NCBI GenBank assembly: GCA_963930775.1
Contig: OZ005697.1
Coordinates: forward strand, 62,001 to 126,000
Origin: Cliona cf. orientalis
Lineage: Eukaryota; Porifera; Demospongiae; Clionaida; Clionaidae
Length of the DNA: 64,000 nt
Direction of reading: 5' to 3'
Shown: piece after piece, positions 11,638 to 22,467 of the stretch
Position numbering within the stretch: position 1 is the stretch's first letter
Layout: every line of letters starts with the position of its first letter
The notes under the pieces: model-generated
Database searches by the model: none
The model's input: only the letters and a program-made list of their open reading frames with translations
What the model was told of the DNA's origin: nothing
Translations under genes and position numbers: made by a program

Positions 11638-14093
11638 ATGGCCAGGTGGATGTTTCTGCTGTGTCTAGTGGCGCTCGTGGACGCCAGATCTCTGCTTCCT
11701 CGGTTGTATCTCCGCGCGCCGCCTCTCTCTCTCGACGCGAAGCCCCCCGGGGAGCAATGGTTCGACCAGAAGCTAGACCACATCGGCAACGCACCGGGCA
11801 CCTGGAAACAACGATACTTCGTCAATGACTCGTACTGGGCGGCGAGTGCGAGCGGTCCCGTGTTCCTAATGCTGGGAGGAGAGGGAGAGGCGAACCCAGC
11901 ATGGATTTACGCTGACACAGATATCATGAAGAATGCGCGCAAGTACAGCGCTATGGTGGTACTACTTGAGCACAGGTGGGTGGGCGGGGCTTGCATGAAT
12001 TAATGGCGCTAATTGGTCTTTTATGCATGTGTTAATTAATATTGGGCAAACATTGGAAGCTGGTACTAATAAACTTACTGCAAAAGCTTGTACACAAATT
12101 TATGACTAAGGCCAATCCAAACGATTTTACAGTATTGCATTGTATGTAGGTACTATGGAGCCAGTCACCCTACTCCAGATCTCTCCAACAAGAACTTGGT
12201 CTATCTGAGCAGTCGCCAGGCGCTCGCTGATGTTGCAACGCTAAAATCAGTCCTCACAGCACAGTACAACCTCACCGAGAAGAATAAGTGGATCTCATTT
12301 GGAGGGTCATATTCAGGGGCTCTCTCAGCTTGGCTCCGCCTCAAGTACCCTGACCTTGTTGATGGCGCCGTGGCAACCAGCGCTCCTGTACTCGCTAAAT
12401 TCAACTTCTATGAATATCTTGAAGTTGTCGAAAGATCGTTGAGAACTTCGGAAGCAGGTAGAGAGAGAGAGGAGTGTGTGCGTGTGTGTGTGTGTTAGCC
12501 TCGTCCCCAGGCGCCTCGATCTTTCTCGCGTTGAAAAGATCGGGGCGCCTGGGGACAAGGCTATGTGTGTGTGTGTGATGTACTATTTCTGTTGATTTAC
12601 CGATTGACATGGGAGAAACATGTTTGATGTTCAGGTGAAGCATGTGTCCATGCTGTGAAGGCCGCCACTACTCTTCTTGACACTCTGCTACAGAACAAGT
12701 CAAATTGGAACATCTTGGAGACACTCTTCAAGTGAGTGATGACTCCATTTTTGAGCGTGACAAGTCATGAGTTGATGTTATCTTTCAGTATCTCTCCTCC
12801 TCTCTCTGATGTTCTTGACATCTCACAAGTCACTAGCAACTTTGGTGGCAGCTTCATGGGAGTGGTGCAGTACAACATGGACAACACCGCCTTTGAGGTA
12901 TCCCAGCAACAATTTGCCTCCCTATAGCTCCGAGCCATGAGAATGTGCCAGATTTAGCTTAGTTGCTCTACATTACGGTCATTACCTATCAGTGTAGAAC
13001 ACCTTTTACGTATTTGAGTGTGTGTGTGTGCGTGTGTGAGCACCGAGGCATACCAATTCTTTTCCATGTAGGGTCGGCCTAACAACATCACGATTGATGA
13101 TCTGTGTTCGATCATGGCCAACGAGAGCCTTGGTCCCCCTCTCCATCGCTATGCCTCCGTCAACAAGTACATGCTGGGGGAAGACTCAACAAACTGCAGC
13201 TTTGCAGATATGGTTCGGGAGATGAGCAAAGTCGACTGGAACAGCTCAGCAGCCGAGGGAGGTCAGTGAGTGAGTGGGTGAGTGGGTAGGACCCTCTCGT
13301 TAATTAGTGATAATGAGGTATTAGTAATAACTGTGGTTGGTGGGTGTCCATTGGGAAAAGAGAGCCAGTGATAATATTATTATTATATAATATAGTAGAG
13401 AGGGAGAGAGAGGGGGAGATGCATTGGGCACGAAATTGGATATTGTTTGTAGTGAATTTTTGGCTGCTTGGTTAGTATCAATCACTGGTCTGCCGTAATG
13501 GCATACTTTCTACTGTTACCTTCAGCGCACACACACACAGTCTTACAAATCCTCACATATTTTGTACACAATGCTGATACCACCTGTGTACATGTATATT
13601 ACGGTATATATACATCTGTTTGCTTACATGCGATTATATACATGTACACACACATAATAGTATACATGCATACACACGCATAGGTCGTCAGTGGTACTAC
13701 CAAACTTGTACTGAATTTGGCTACTTTCAGACGACTGACTCCGCCCACCAGCCGTTTGGCGACCTCATCTCTCTCGCTTCGTTCACTGAGGTGTGTCGAC
13801 TGGCGTTCAACGTCACATCAGCTCAAGCGTTCCAAGCCGTCAAATCCACCAATGCCTACTATGGAGGTCGAGAGGTCACCACTACCAATATTGTATTTCC
13901 CAATGGTTCTATCGACCCTTGGCACGCTCTGGGCATCACCAAGGACATCGGCCCAACACTTCATGCTATTTTCATTGAAGGAACAGCTCACTGTGCCAAC
14001 ATGTACCCAGCCAGAGATGCGGACCTTCCTTCGCTGGCCAAGGCAAGGGAAGACATCACAAACAGCATTGGAACTTGGCTAAACGCTCTCTGA
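11638..14093 (+). CDS. S28 family serine carboxypeptidase, PRSS16-like
   Basis: Secreted or lysosomal prolyl-type peptidase of family S28 (PRSS16, PRCP, DPP7). Six exons: 11638-11975, 12150-12457, 12635-12732, 12789-12897, 13072-13261, 13684-14093. An N-terminal hydrophobic signal peptide ([16 protein letters not shown]) is followed by [20 protein letters not shown], typical of PRSS16. The nucleophile sits in [13 protein letters not shown]. The Asp is in [16 protein letters not shown] and the His in [10 protein letters not shown], so all three catalytic residues are present. Several NxS/T sites suggest glycosylation. Closest by feel to thymus-specific serine protease PRSS16. PRCP is less likely because of the start and the SIDPWH context. 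Confidence 0.92.
12496..12563. repeat. 68-bp hairpin inserted in a GT microsatellite, PRSS16-like intron
   Basis: TAGCCTcGTCCCCAGGCGCC is answered by GGCGCCTGGGGACaAGGCTA around an 11-base loop. Both sides are (GT)n, so the hairpin interrupts one microsatellite. Either a tiny transposable hairpin or a relic of one. Confidence 0.8.
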
Positions 14094-15105
14094 AAACACT
14101 TTGATGTTTCATGCTGCATAATTGCTCTCTAATTTATACATGCTGGATTTTGTACTGATACTTTTGTATGCACAATATGTAAATGTCTCTCTCCCTCTCC
14201 CTCTAAGTGAGTGTATGTGTGTGTGTGTGTGTGGGGCTGGTGTAGCTAGTAATGCGATACAGCTGTGGTATTTGATTGGGATGGTACATCTCCTCCTGCT
14301 CACTGGAGCTAGACTTAGCCTGGCAACTCCTACAGACTCCAGACATAAAAATCACTATGAAATGGAATCTTCCCTGGTATCCGTGGTTTAGATCATGTGT
14401 GTTGGTGTGTACGTGTGTGTGTGTGTGTGTCTGCTTGTGTGTCTTGTATACTCCCTTTTCGCCGTTGTAACTTGGCAACTGTTAAAAGGTCTTTACAACG
14501 TGCAAATGGGAGAACATATTGTTCAGCGTTTTCAACACTAGCAAAGCAAACAGCTCTGCAAATGGCTCCATCAATGGACGTGCTAGACACGTCCAACAAA
14601 ATCTCTTCTCGCTGAGACGCTATAACTTTTCCGTTAAGTTTTGAGTGAGCAATAATAAATGTTATCAAGTTATAAAATAGAGATTGCATTAGATGATCTG
14701 CAAAATGCACTTCATTACCGGCAAGAACTTGCCTTATAAATAATAATAAGAAGAGGAAAAATTCTGTTACCAAAAATAGAAATAATCTGTGCTAAAAACA
14801 TACAAAAATAAACCCAATTGTAAGAAAATGGTGAAAAAAATGAGAAAAATAATAACTCGAGTAAGTACAAATGCTGAGCTGGTACCCTGTGATTGTGGTG
14901 ACTTAACTGAGAGATGAGAGAGAAGGTAACGTGATGTGATTTGATGTGTCTGTTGTATGATTCGGGGGACAAGCGTTGAGCCAGAGAGGCTACTTCTGAG
15001 AGTGTGATGTTTATACAGTATGTTTGGGCGTTGAATAACTTACATAATAATAACATTAGGTACATTGATCCATGACGACTAGGCTAGCCCTGGAGCGGGC
15101 GCTCG
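14094..15105. other. Gene-free convergent spacer between PRSS16-like gene and FAM78
   Basis: Holds the 3' ends of two convergent genes, GT-rich microsatellites near 14214-14234 and 14400-14445, and a short hairpin GGACGTGctagaCACGTCC at 14576-14594. Open frames here (for example 14393-14773 on the minus strand) show no family resemblance and contain the microsatellite, so they are not called genes. Confidence 0.6.
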
Positions 15106-16029
15106 CTAGTATGGGGCATATCTTGTTGGGTACCGTGCTTCGCTGAGCCCCGAAGGTTGTAGACTAGCCACTGATGACGCCGGACTCATGGCTGGGGTAC
15201 AAGATACTTCAAATATCAGTTCAGAGTGAAGCGTTCTCCACACAAACTTCTGAGCCTCGTTTGCCCGTGGCGCTGACAGTGCAGTTTTGGGGAGGGGATA
15301 GTCTTCGAGTTCGATCGGTTGGTCCTGGTAGATGGGATCGAGAAGCTTCGCCCTCTCTCCAACTCTACGGCCACAGTCGACGGCAATGTTGATCACTGCT
15401 CGCCAACTGTATGCCTTTACGACCTGGATCACCCCACTGATCTCATTCTTGAGCACGAGCCACGCTACGAAAGACTGATCTCTTCGTACGCTCTGTAGAG
15501 TGTCCGGCTGGTCCCTCCCCACTGGTATAGCCCAGCTAACGGTAGGACTGAAGTTATCGTTCATCGTCACTTTGACCTTCTGATAGTTAGCAGAGGGTCC
15601 TTTCACTGTCACTCGCTCCGTGGTCACCCCGTACCAGGGATACTGTCGACCATCTGCGTCGCTGACGGCCGTAGATCGACCGCTGTTTAGTTCCTGTATC
15701 TCCCAGCTCGACGTACCGCTAGGGTACTCGTTGAAGAACTTCATATCAGTGACGGCCTGTACCCAGCCCACGGTGTAGATTTCTCCTTCTTTGAGCGGCG
15801 CTAGCTCGACCGTGGCCTCGGCTCTGAAGTGAGGCGTCACGTAGTTGAGCGTAGAGACATTTTCTTTGATACGGGTCTGTGTTCGATCCACGCTCGCCTG
15901 ACAGTTGACCACCTGGAGTACGCGGCTCCTTCTCTCAGCTTCTCCCTCGATCGTCATAGTAGTAGTTGAGGGCGGCTGCTTCGATCGTCTCGGCTTAGCG
16001 TGGTAGACACAGCCCAACAGTGGCAACAT
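15106..16029 (-). CDS. FAM78A: FAM78 family protein, single exon
   Basis: A 307-residue protein in one uninterrupted exon, unlike its intron-rich neighbours. It matches the FAM78A/B family, whose function is unknown. Signatures: LNYVTPHFRAEATVEL, VGWVQAVTDMKFFNEY, SSWEIQELNSGR, VSDADGRQYPWYGVTTE, VTMNDNFSPTVSWAIPVGRD, RRDQSFVAWLVLKNE and VGERAKLLDPIYQDQP. The N-terminus (MLPLLGCVYHAKPRRSKQ) keeps a Cys close to the start, as vertebrate FAM78 does. The C-terminal 40 residues (SSVASLQPSGLSEARYPTRY) are extra. GC content and codon use look higher than in flanking genes. Either an ancestral intron loss or a retrocopy that became the only gene would explain the single exon. Confidence 0.9.
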   Translation of the reverse strand: MLPLLGCVYHAKPRRSKQPPSTTTMTIEGEAERRSRVLQVVNCQASVDRTQTRIKENVSTLNYVTPHFRAEATVELAPLKEGEIYTVGWVQAVTDMKFFNEYPSGTSSWEIQELNSGRSTAVSDADGRQYPWYGVTTERVTVKGPSANYQKVKVTMNDNFSPTVSWAIPVGRDQPDTLQSVRRDQSFVAWLVLKNEISGVIQVVKAYSWRAVINIAVDCGRRVGERAKLLDPIYQDQPIELEDYPLPKTALSAPRANEAQKFVWRTLHSELIFEVSCTPAMSPASSVASLQPSGLSEARYPTRYAPY

Positions 16030-16532
16030 ACACTCCAGCCTCGCTCCGTTCGCGCCGCTAGGCGACAGACACCAGCTAACCTATTCCTGAGTACAGTAGC
16101 CACGATCGAGCAGCGTGTCCGAGGAGGGCTCAGTAGTTTCGAGTACGGCCCGCTCGATCAGCTGAGTGTGGAAAGATAGCCGACGATATTCCCTCGCTCA
16201 GATAGTGACATTCATCGATGAACGGCTAGAAGGGCTGTGAATTTGCGCTAATTCGGCTGATCCCGGCCACTGGGTGTTCTGGGAGATGGTTACAGGTGAA
16301 GCACCGCTCGCTATCAGGAAGCTGTGGTTACGCAGTTATGCATTCTGAAACACAAACCCTTTGTACAATTATCGCAAGTGCGTGGTACGTGAAGCCACGC
16401 CCAGTCATTATCGGCGGAACCGTTGTGGCAGCGTGTGTAATTTCCGCGCACTTAGTTGACATAGCACAAACATGTAATCACTGAACACAGTATTGACTAT
16501 AAAGCCATGCATGTATGTATGCATAACAGTTT
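16030..16532. other. Spacer upstream of FAM78
   Basis: About 0.5 kb between the FAM78 start and the EIF3G stop. It should hold the FAM78 promoter and the EIF3G 3' UTR. I see no repeats, ORFs or known motifs that I can support. Confidence 0.5.
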
Positions 16533-18132
16533 TTAGTGTGGCTTGGAAGGCCTGAAAGTGAGGTAGGAACATAAGAACATTATCAACAAAATTGTGATGG
16601 TCACTTACTTTGCCCACTCCACTTTGAGAATGAGATGATCGTAACCGTAGCCATCGAGCGTCTTGATAGCCTCAGCTGCATCCTCTCGACGACTGTAGCT
16701 CACAAACGCAAAACCCTAAAAGAAAAATATTGTACACATAATAATAATTTTCATTGTTGATTGTAGGGTCATAGTCAACCTTGGAGTGTTGAGTGATCTT
16801 GTCTTTGGCGAGAAAGATTCGTTTGATGTACCCAAAGTGCGAGAAGAGGTCGCGAATATCTCCCTCCTGCGCATCCTCCGACAAATTAGTCACTCGAACA
16901 GTGCACTGGTCATCTGGCAACAAAAAAATGAAAAATTAATGATAAAAAAATACTCGAAACTTCATCCTGGAACACACCATCTCTATTGTTGTATCTAGAT
17001 CCCATGGCATCCCCCCTCCTTCCTTCTGGCCCCCCTCGCTGATTTGGGGGGACATATTTCCCCCCAGCAGTGGCCCCTCCGCCGGGGGCCGGCCTCCCCG
17101 GGACACCAGAGGCTACAACTGCAGCTGCAGTGTCAGCAGGTTTTGGTTTTGCAGAGTCCTCGAGCTCCTTGATGGTGGTCGGCCCCAGCGTGTCCTTGTA
17201 GGGACACTTGGTCGTCCAATGGTCTCCCTTACAGATACGACACGTCACCATCCCCTTCTGCTGCTCCTTGAGCTTCTTCAGTGGATCATCATCTCTCTGC
17301 TCTAGCTCCTGCATGGTACACGCAGACATACATACATACATACACACACACTCACACCATAAGCATCTTAGTCACATTTTCTACCGTAGATCTGGAAATG
17401 TTCGTGTGAAGAAACTTTCGTATGATAAATTTTCGTGTAAAAAATTTTCATAGAAACGACCCCTTACCACATTAGCGTTAATAGTGCATGCTAATTTTCA
17501 TAGCCGCAATCGACTACGAAAATAATTTTTACAATGAAAATTTCCAGATTTATGGTATATAGAAATTTGACCAATTCCACCAACACTTAATAATTTTGAG
17601 TACAAAGTTAAAATGCTCTCTCTCTGTCTGTCCTCACCTCCCTGTTAGTTGTGAGCGTTAGGAAGACCTCATCAGCGATCTGTGTGTTAGCTCTGTTTGG
17701 CCCCTCCCCCTCTCCTTCCACGTCTCCAAACTTGGCCCACTTCTTCCGCTGCGCCACCACCTTAGGAACACGGTGCCTCTCAATGCGATACACACGCGTC
17801 ACCTTATATGGTAGCAGTCCGTAGTAAAGACCATAAATGGAATAATCGTAGTGGAACTCACTTTCTTGATTTTCCCCTCATCCACTTTGTAAGAGACTGT
17901 AGTTTTCTTATCACCCTCGATAGTAGTCACAGGATCCGGTAAATTATCTGCACAAACAACACAAAGTGAATATAAAATTACAAAAGAGATCGAGGATAAT
18001 ATGGCGTGTTTTCCCCTACGGACCTGCTGTGATCTTTGAAGCCTCTAGATCTTCCATTTGATCAGCCCAGCTGGTCGATTGCTGTTGCTGAGAGGAGGAG
18101 GAGTCCTCCGCCACGCTCTGGGGTACAGGCAT
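16533..18132 (-). CDS. EIF3G: Translation initiation factor eIF3 subunit G
   Basis: RNA-binding subunit of the eIF3 complex that promotes scanning and re-initiation. The N-terminal region reads [12 protein letters not shown], then [40 protein letters not shown] and [25 protein letters not shown] zinc knuckle follows ([15 protein letters not shown]), then a Gly/Pro linker ([16 protein letters not shown]) and one RRM ([23 protein letters not shown]1-like [12 protein letters not shown]). The reading appears to stop at 16605 just after VEWAK. A good donor there (AAAGTAAGT) and an acceptor at 16552 join a 19-nt exon that gives KPSKPH and a stop, which parallels the vertebrate PSTN ending. I therefore end the gene at 16533. 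Head to head with SPOUT1. Confidence 0.95.
17382..17557. mobile_element. MITE-like element in an EIF3G intron
   Basis: Termini TACCGTAGATCTGGAAATgT and, at the other end, AaTTTCCAGATTTATGGTA form an imperfect inverted repeat over a 176-bp AT-rich body without ORF. A single similar end (TTgATTTATGGTATAT) is seen near 29448-29463. The body contains ACGACCCCTTACC, also found in the repeats upstream of ODF2. Confidence 0.6.
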
Positions 18133-18236
18133 CGCTCTACCGCACGATCAAACACACCTAGAGAGAGAGAGAGAGAGACGATCGTCTTCAAGATCAAGGT
18201 GCGGGCGTCGGTGGGCACGTGTTTTTAATATGAATT

Positions 18237-18284
18237 GGTAAAGGTCGTCAAAAGGTGCTACCACGCTTTGTGACGACCTTTACC
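18237..18284. promoter_or_regulatory. Palindromic GGTAAAGGTCGTC pair in the EIF3G/SPOUT1 promoter
   Basis: GGTAAAGGTCGTC (18237-18249) and its exact complement GACGACCTTTACC (18272-18284) face each other across 22 bases, midway between the EIF3G start (18132) and the SPOUT1 start (18309). The same 13-mer or close variants occur at other head-to-head promoters. Role as a core promoter or factor site is inference. Confidence 0.65.
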
Positions 18285-18308
18285 TGTGTTATCTGGATGC
18301 ATGTGGAT

Positions 18309-19648
18309 ATGAAGAGGTGTCGACCCAAAAGCAAGCAGGTTCGACAAAATGGCATGAAACGACACTAGATCATTGATGATTTTCGTTTTTAGAGTGATGA
18401 TGGTAGCAGTGATGCGAAGAAGGTGAAGAAAAGACGTAAGCAGAGCGATGCCGATCAGCCACAGGTGGCGGAAGATAAGCCACGCCCATCTGGGCGGAGC
18501 TACACCATCTCCCTGGCACTACCGGGCTCTATAATTGATAATGCACAGTCAGCAGAATTACGGACCTATCTTGCAGGCCAGATAGCCAGAGCCGCTGCCG
18601 TTTTCAATATCGATGAAGTCATCGTTTTTAATGAGCAGGGGCCCTCTCCTAGGTAATTATTACAGTTTGATGACATAACAATTGCAGTCTCAGTGAATGC
18701 AATACCCTCTGCATACTTTCTGATATTAATAAATTAATGAAATCCACAACATGGCACATTATTGTTAATCCCTTTTTCAGGCCGGCATCCCATGTTGGAG
18801 GTGTCAGTGATGCTACCACATTCCTTGTTCGGATACTGCACTACCTAGAGACACCACAGTAAGTGAGTGAGTGAGTGAGTGTGTGTGCACGGCCGTGCAG
18901 AGCTGGTGTAAAATGTTAAAACGTCCATGTTACGGAATGTGTTAAAAATCAACGTTTGTTAATTGACAGATATCTTAGGAAGGCTCTCTTTCCAATGCAC
19001 CCTGACCTCAAGCTGGTTGGTGAGTCCATAGCTACTGCAACGCTAATAATATTATCTTGATGCTTACAATCATTAATAATAATTATGCCCAACTCAATTT
19101 TTGACGTCGATTTTGGTGATTTCTGCTTTTATCTTGTGCCGGTAATTTTTCCTCTAATGGTTGTTTAATTTTGACCGAGTTAAAAGGAGCCATGTCTTCT
19201 ATTCTCCAAGAGTCACCCGGCCTGCCGGTCATGCAATAAATCCAACTCCACCTTTTGATTTGGCTAACGAGCTTCCTCAAGAACACACCTTAATCAGATA
19301 AGACATCTGTCTCCACTGAAAATATAATATTATTATTATAATACAGAAGGCATGCCCCATGTTTCTGCTTCTGCATACCCTTTTAGAAATGCTTCTAGAC
19401 TCAATACTAGTTAAATAAAATTAATGTGTTTTGTTCTCATAATAATATTTCTCTATTGTTGTTGGGTGGCCTGCAGGGCTTTTGAATCCGCTGGACTGCC
19501 CTCACCACATGCGGCAGAGCGAAGACTCCGCCTACCGGGAGGGCGTGGTCTTAGACAGACCACTCAAGCAAAAATCCAAGTCTGGTTCCTATGTCGACTG
19601 CGGACTAAGAAAGGTGCCTCCCCCCATACACACACACACACACACACA

Positions 19649-19687
<39 letters not shown>

Positions 19688-21492
19688 TGCTGACCGGGCA
19701 AAAATTGCAATTAGCAATTAGATCCAGGTAGAATAATTAAATTGGAGTAGGTTTGATGGGCCATATTATTCCCAGGAGAGAAATTGTTAACAAGAATTGA
19801 TCAGTATCAGCTCCAATTCTAAAAATATTTCTCATTACAAGAGCGTTTGTAATTGATTAATCAAGTAACTCCCTCCCATAGCTGAGAGTAAAGCAAAATT
19901 AATATCTATTTGATTAGTTATAGAGTGTGGGTAAACCTCTTTCACTGTTGCTAGAGGAAATCACTCAACAAATATCTTCACACACGCCCACTTGGACAAG
20001 CATGTAATTGGCAGAGCTAGGCCAGCCATGGAGGTGCCTGGTTGGCTCGACTCCACGTTTCTATAATATAGTAGAGGCTCCTTTAAAAACTAGCCAGCAT
20101 ATATTATAATATCATAATATAAGTTGGTGTGCAATTAATGAGATTATTGACCACATTGTTCCAGTGGCTCTAATAATGATTATTATTAACATCCGGTCTT
20201 TAATGACTCACTAGACATCATGACACTTCAACAGACACACCTTGCCTTGTTTTTTTTTTTAATATTAAAGCAATTTTGCCTCCAAAACATCTCTCTCTCC
20301 CTCCCACCCCCTCTCTCCTTGCTTCCCTCTCTCCCTCCCCTCTTTCCCCTCTCTCCCTCCCACCCCCTCTCTTCCTGTCTTCCTTTCCCATGCACAGAGT
20401 GTTTGTATTGATAAGCGTCTTGCGCCTGGAGTCAGGGTGACTGTCCATCTAGACAACCCTTCACTATGTACGTCCCTTCCTCTGCTGCTATTGTGTGCAT
20501 GTGTAGCCATCAATGTACCATCTATTTAGTTGGCCAGACATGTACAATGTCATGTAGCCAGTCAAGGAACATACAATATTATTCCCTATACAGGGTTTCA
20601 TTGAACTTAATTAGCACAGGGGCCTCCCCTCGTTTTCGTACACACGCAGCATGTACACATGCATGTGGGTGTCAGCTATCAGCCTATCAGGTATAATGGG
20701 ATGAGTGTGACTTTGCGGTGCATTGGCATGTGCTCGTGTGTAATATTTGATTTCTATTGACCTATAAACTTTTTTTAGCATCGTCGAAGCACCTGATTGG
20801 CCGTGTTGTGTCTCCGAGTATGCCACGGGAGAGGGCAGGCGTCTATTGGGGTTACGGCGTGCGTGTGGCCAACAGCTTGGCGGAAGTGTTTACAGGATCT
20901 CCATTCAAAGTGGTTTTCAGAATTGACGCGTCACACACAACTGAGTCAAAATATTTAATTTTTGCAGGGAGGATATGACCTCGTTATGGGGACCAGTGAA
21001 AGGGGACAAAGCATCGATAAAATTAGCTCCCTTCCGACGTTCAGGTGAGACCACCCACCAAATTTTACATTTCCAAGATCACCAAATTTATCGACAAAAT
21101 TTTACCCATTTCGCTATGATTTTTTGTAGCCATGCTCTGGTGTTATTCGGTGGAGTTCAGGGGTTAGAGTACAGCTTGGAATGTGACGAGAACCTAAAAG
21201 CCGATAACGTAGCTGACCTCTGTGACCTCTACCTGAACCTTTGCCCTGGGCAAGGCAGTAGAACGATTCGAACTGAGGTACACCAATATAGTGTATCTAC
21301 ATCGACATGACAACTTAATAACTACCAATTACAAGTCATGTTTGAATGTTTCTTTTCATCTCCCTCCCTGTTTCTCTGTCTCTGTGTGTCTGTCTTTCTT
21401 TCTTTCGTCCACTGCAGGAGGCCATTTTGATTGGCCTGTCCTCCCTCAGACCTCTTCTCAGCCGAGCTGGTAGCTCAGTCACTCCAGCATGA
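18309..21492 (+). CDS. SPOUT1: SPOUT-domain methyltransferase (SPOUT1/C9orf114)
   Basis: Putative SPOUT-fold RNA methyltransferase; in human cells it is associated with spindles and kinetochores (CENP-32). Exons: 18309-18338, 18393-18652, 18781-18858, 18970-19020, 19477-19613, 20398-20467, 20779-20909, 20968-21044, 21130-21277, 21418-21492. A basic N-terminus (KKVKKRRK, likely nuclear) leads into SYTISLALPGSIIDNAQSAE and LRTYLAGQIARAAAVFNIDE. Conserved blocks follow: LHYLETPQYLRKALFPMHPD, LLNPLDCPHHMR, REGVVLDRPL, YVDCGLRK, HLIGRVVSPSMPRERAGVYW, GGYDLVMGTSERG and LVLFGGVQGLEYSLE, the last being the AdoMet-knot region. Two donors are weak by eye (CAG|GTTCGA, AAA|GTGGTT), so those joins are less certain. 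The intron 19614-20397 contains a long CA tract. Confidence 0.93.
19627..19686. repeat. (CA)n microsatellite in a SPOUT1 intron
   Basis: About 60 bases of CA with one CAGA interruption, directly after a splice donor. The same intron also holds a CT-rich tract at about 20281-20390 before the acceptor. Confidence 0.95.
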
Positions 21493-22467
21493 GTTTCCGT
21501 GTCGACAAAACGAACAATTTTCTGTCGCTAACATTCTCTGTACAATTCTCCACCTATTGTTCACGCTAGTATACAGTGCAGTACGTGCAGGCTATATCTC
21601 TCTATGTGTCATGTCCCTTCACCACAGAGCACCATCTGTGATCATTTTAAGAGAACACATGTTTTCCATTGATCGAGTCTGCCATGTGCCTTGTTCTGTC
21701 CTTGTTCCTAAGCGCTAGCTGTCCGTGTGCAGCCTTTGTTCCTCAAACACCTTCAGCCATAGTTTTACACTGCACCTCACAATAGGTACAATCGTAGGCT
21801 ATACTTCATTATATTATGATTATGCAGAAACAGAAGGAAAAGCTGCAATGCTTATTATAATATAATATTGTAAGTGCATGATATTGTATGCAGTGTGTGT
21901 GTGTGTGTTTGAGTGGGCAGTGTGATAGTTGTCTACCCCCCTCTCTCCCCCTCTCTCCATTGTGCTTTATTTATCTCTTTGCCCACTGAGCCTCACACAT
22001 TGCAACACCAGTTCACCACAGCCACCTGGCCCACTGCGCCTTTCACAGACTCAATAATAATTCTCTTAGTGCTCCATTATAATATTACAGTGACAGTGAT
22101 TGATTCAGAATTGAAATAACACTGCTTCTCTATGACTGTAGTTATGATTTACAAACACATTTCCAAGTGTGAGCTGTATGAGGTAATATAATTAAAGATC
22201 CAAGGAAGAGAAAAAAATGACATGAATTTTCACTGTGTACAAAAATATAAAGTTTGACTTTCCATTCACTGCTAATAATAATAATAATAATTACAATTTT
22301 ATCCACCACAATTTAATAATTAATTAGTGTATAACTGTTACATGATTGTTTATTACACTGCACACTGCAAAATGCACAAAATAATAACAACAGATTATAT
22401 AGCGATAATATGTGATTGAAGAATAAATGGATGATATACTATGGTACACCTGGCTATCCCATTCACC
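21493..22467. other. Convergent spacer between SPOUT1 and the PRDM gene
   Basis: Contains both 3' UTRs, AATAAA-like AT-rich sequence, a short GT run near 21896-21908 and an (ATA)n run near 22274-22292. No gene or element recognised. Confidence 0.5.

Noticed and set aside
14393-14773. 126-residue minus-strand open frame
   Set aside because: Ends in translated CA microsatellite, has no recognisable domain and no matching splice sites; lies in a convergent 3' spacer.
16605-18132. Ending EIF3G at the TAA directly after VEWAK
   Set aside because: The stop overlaps a strong splice donor, and the next acceptor yields an ending like that of other animals.
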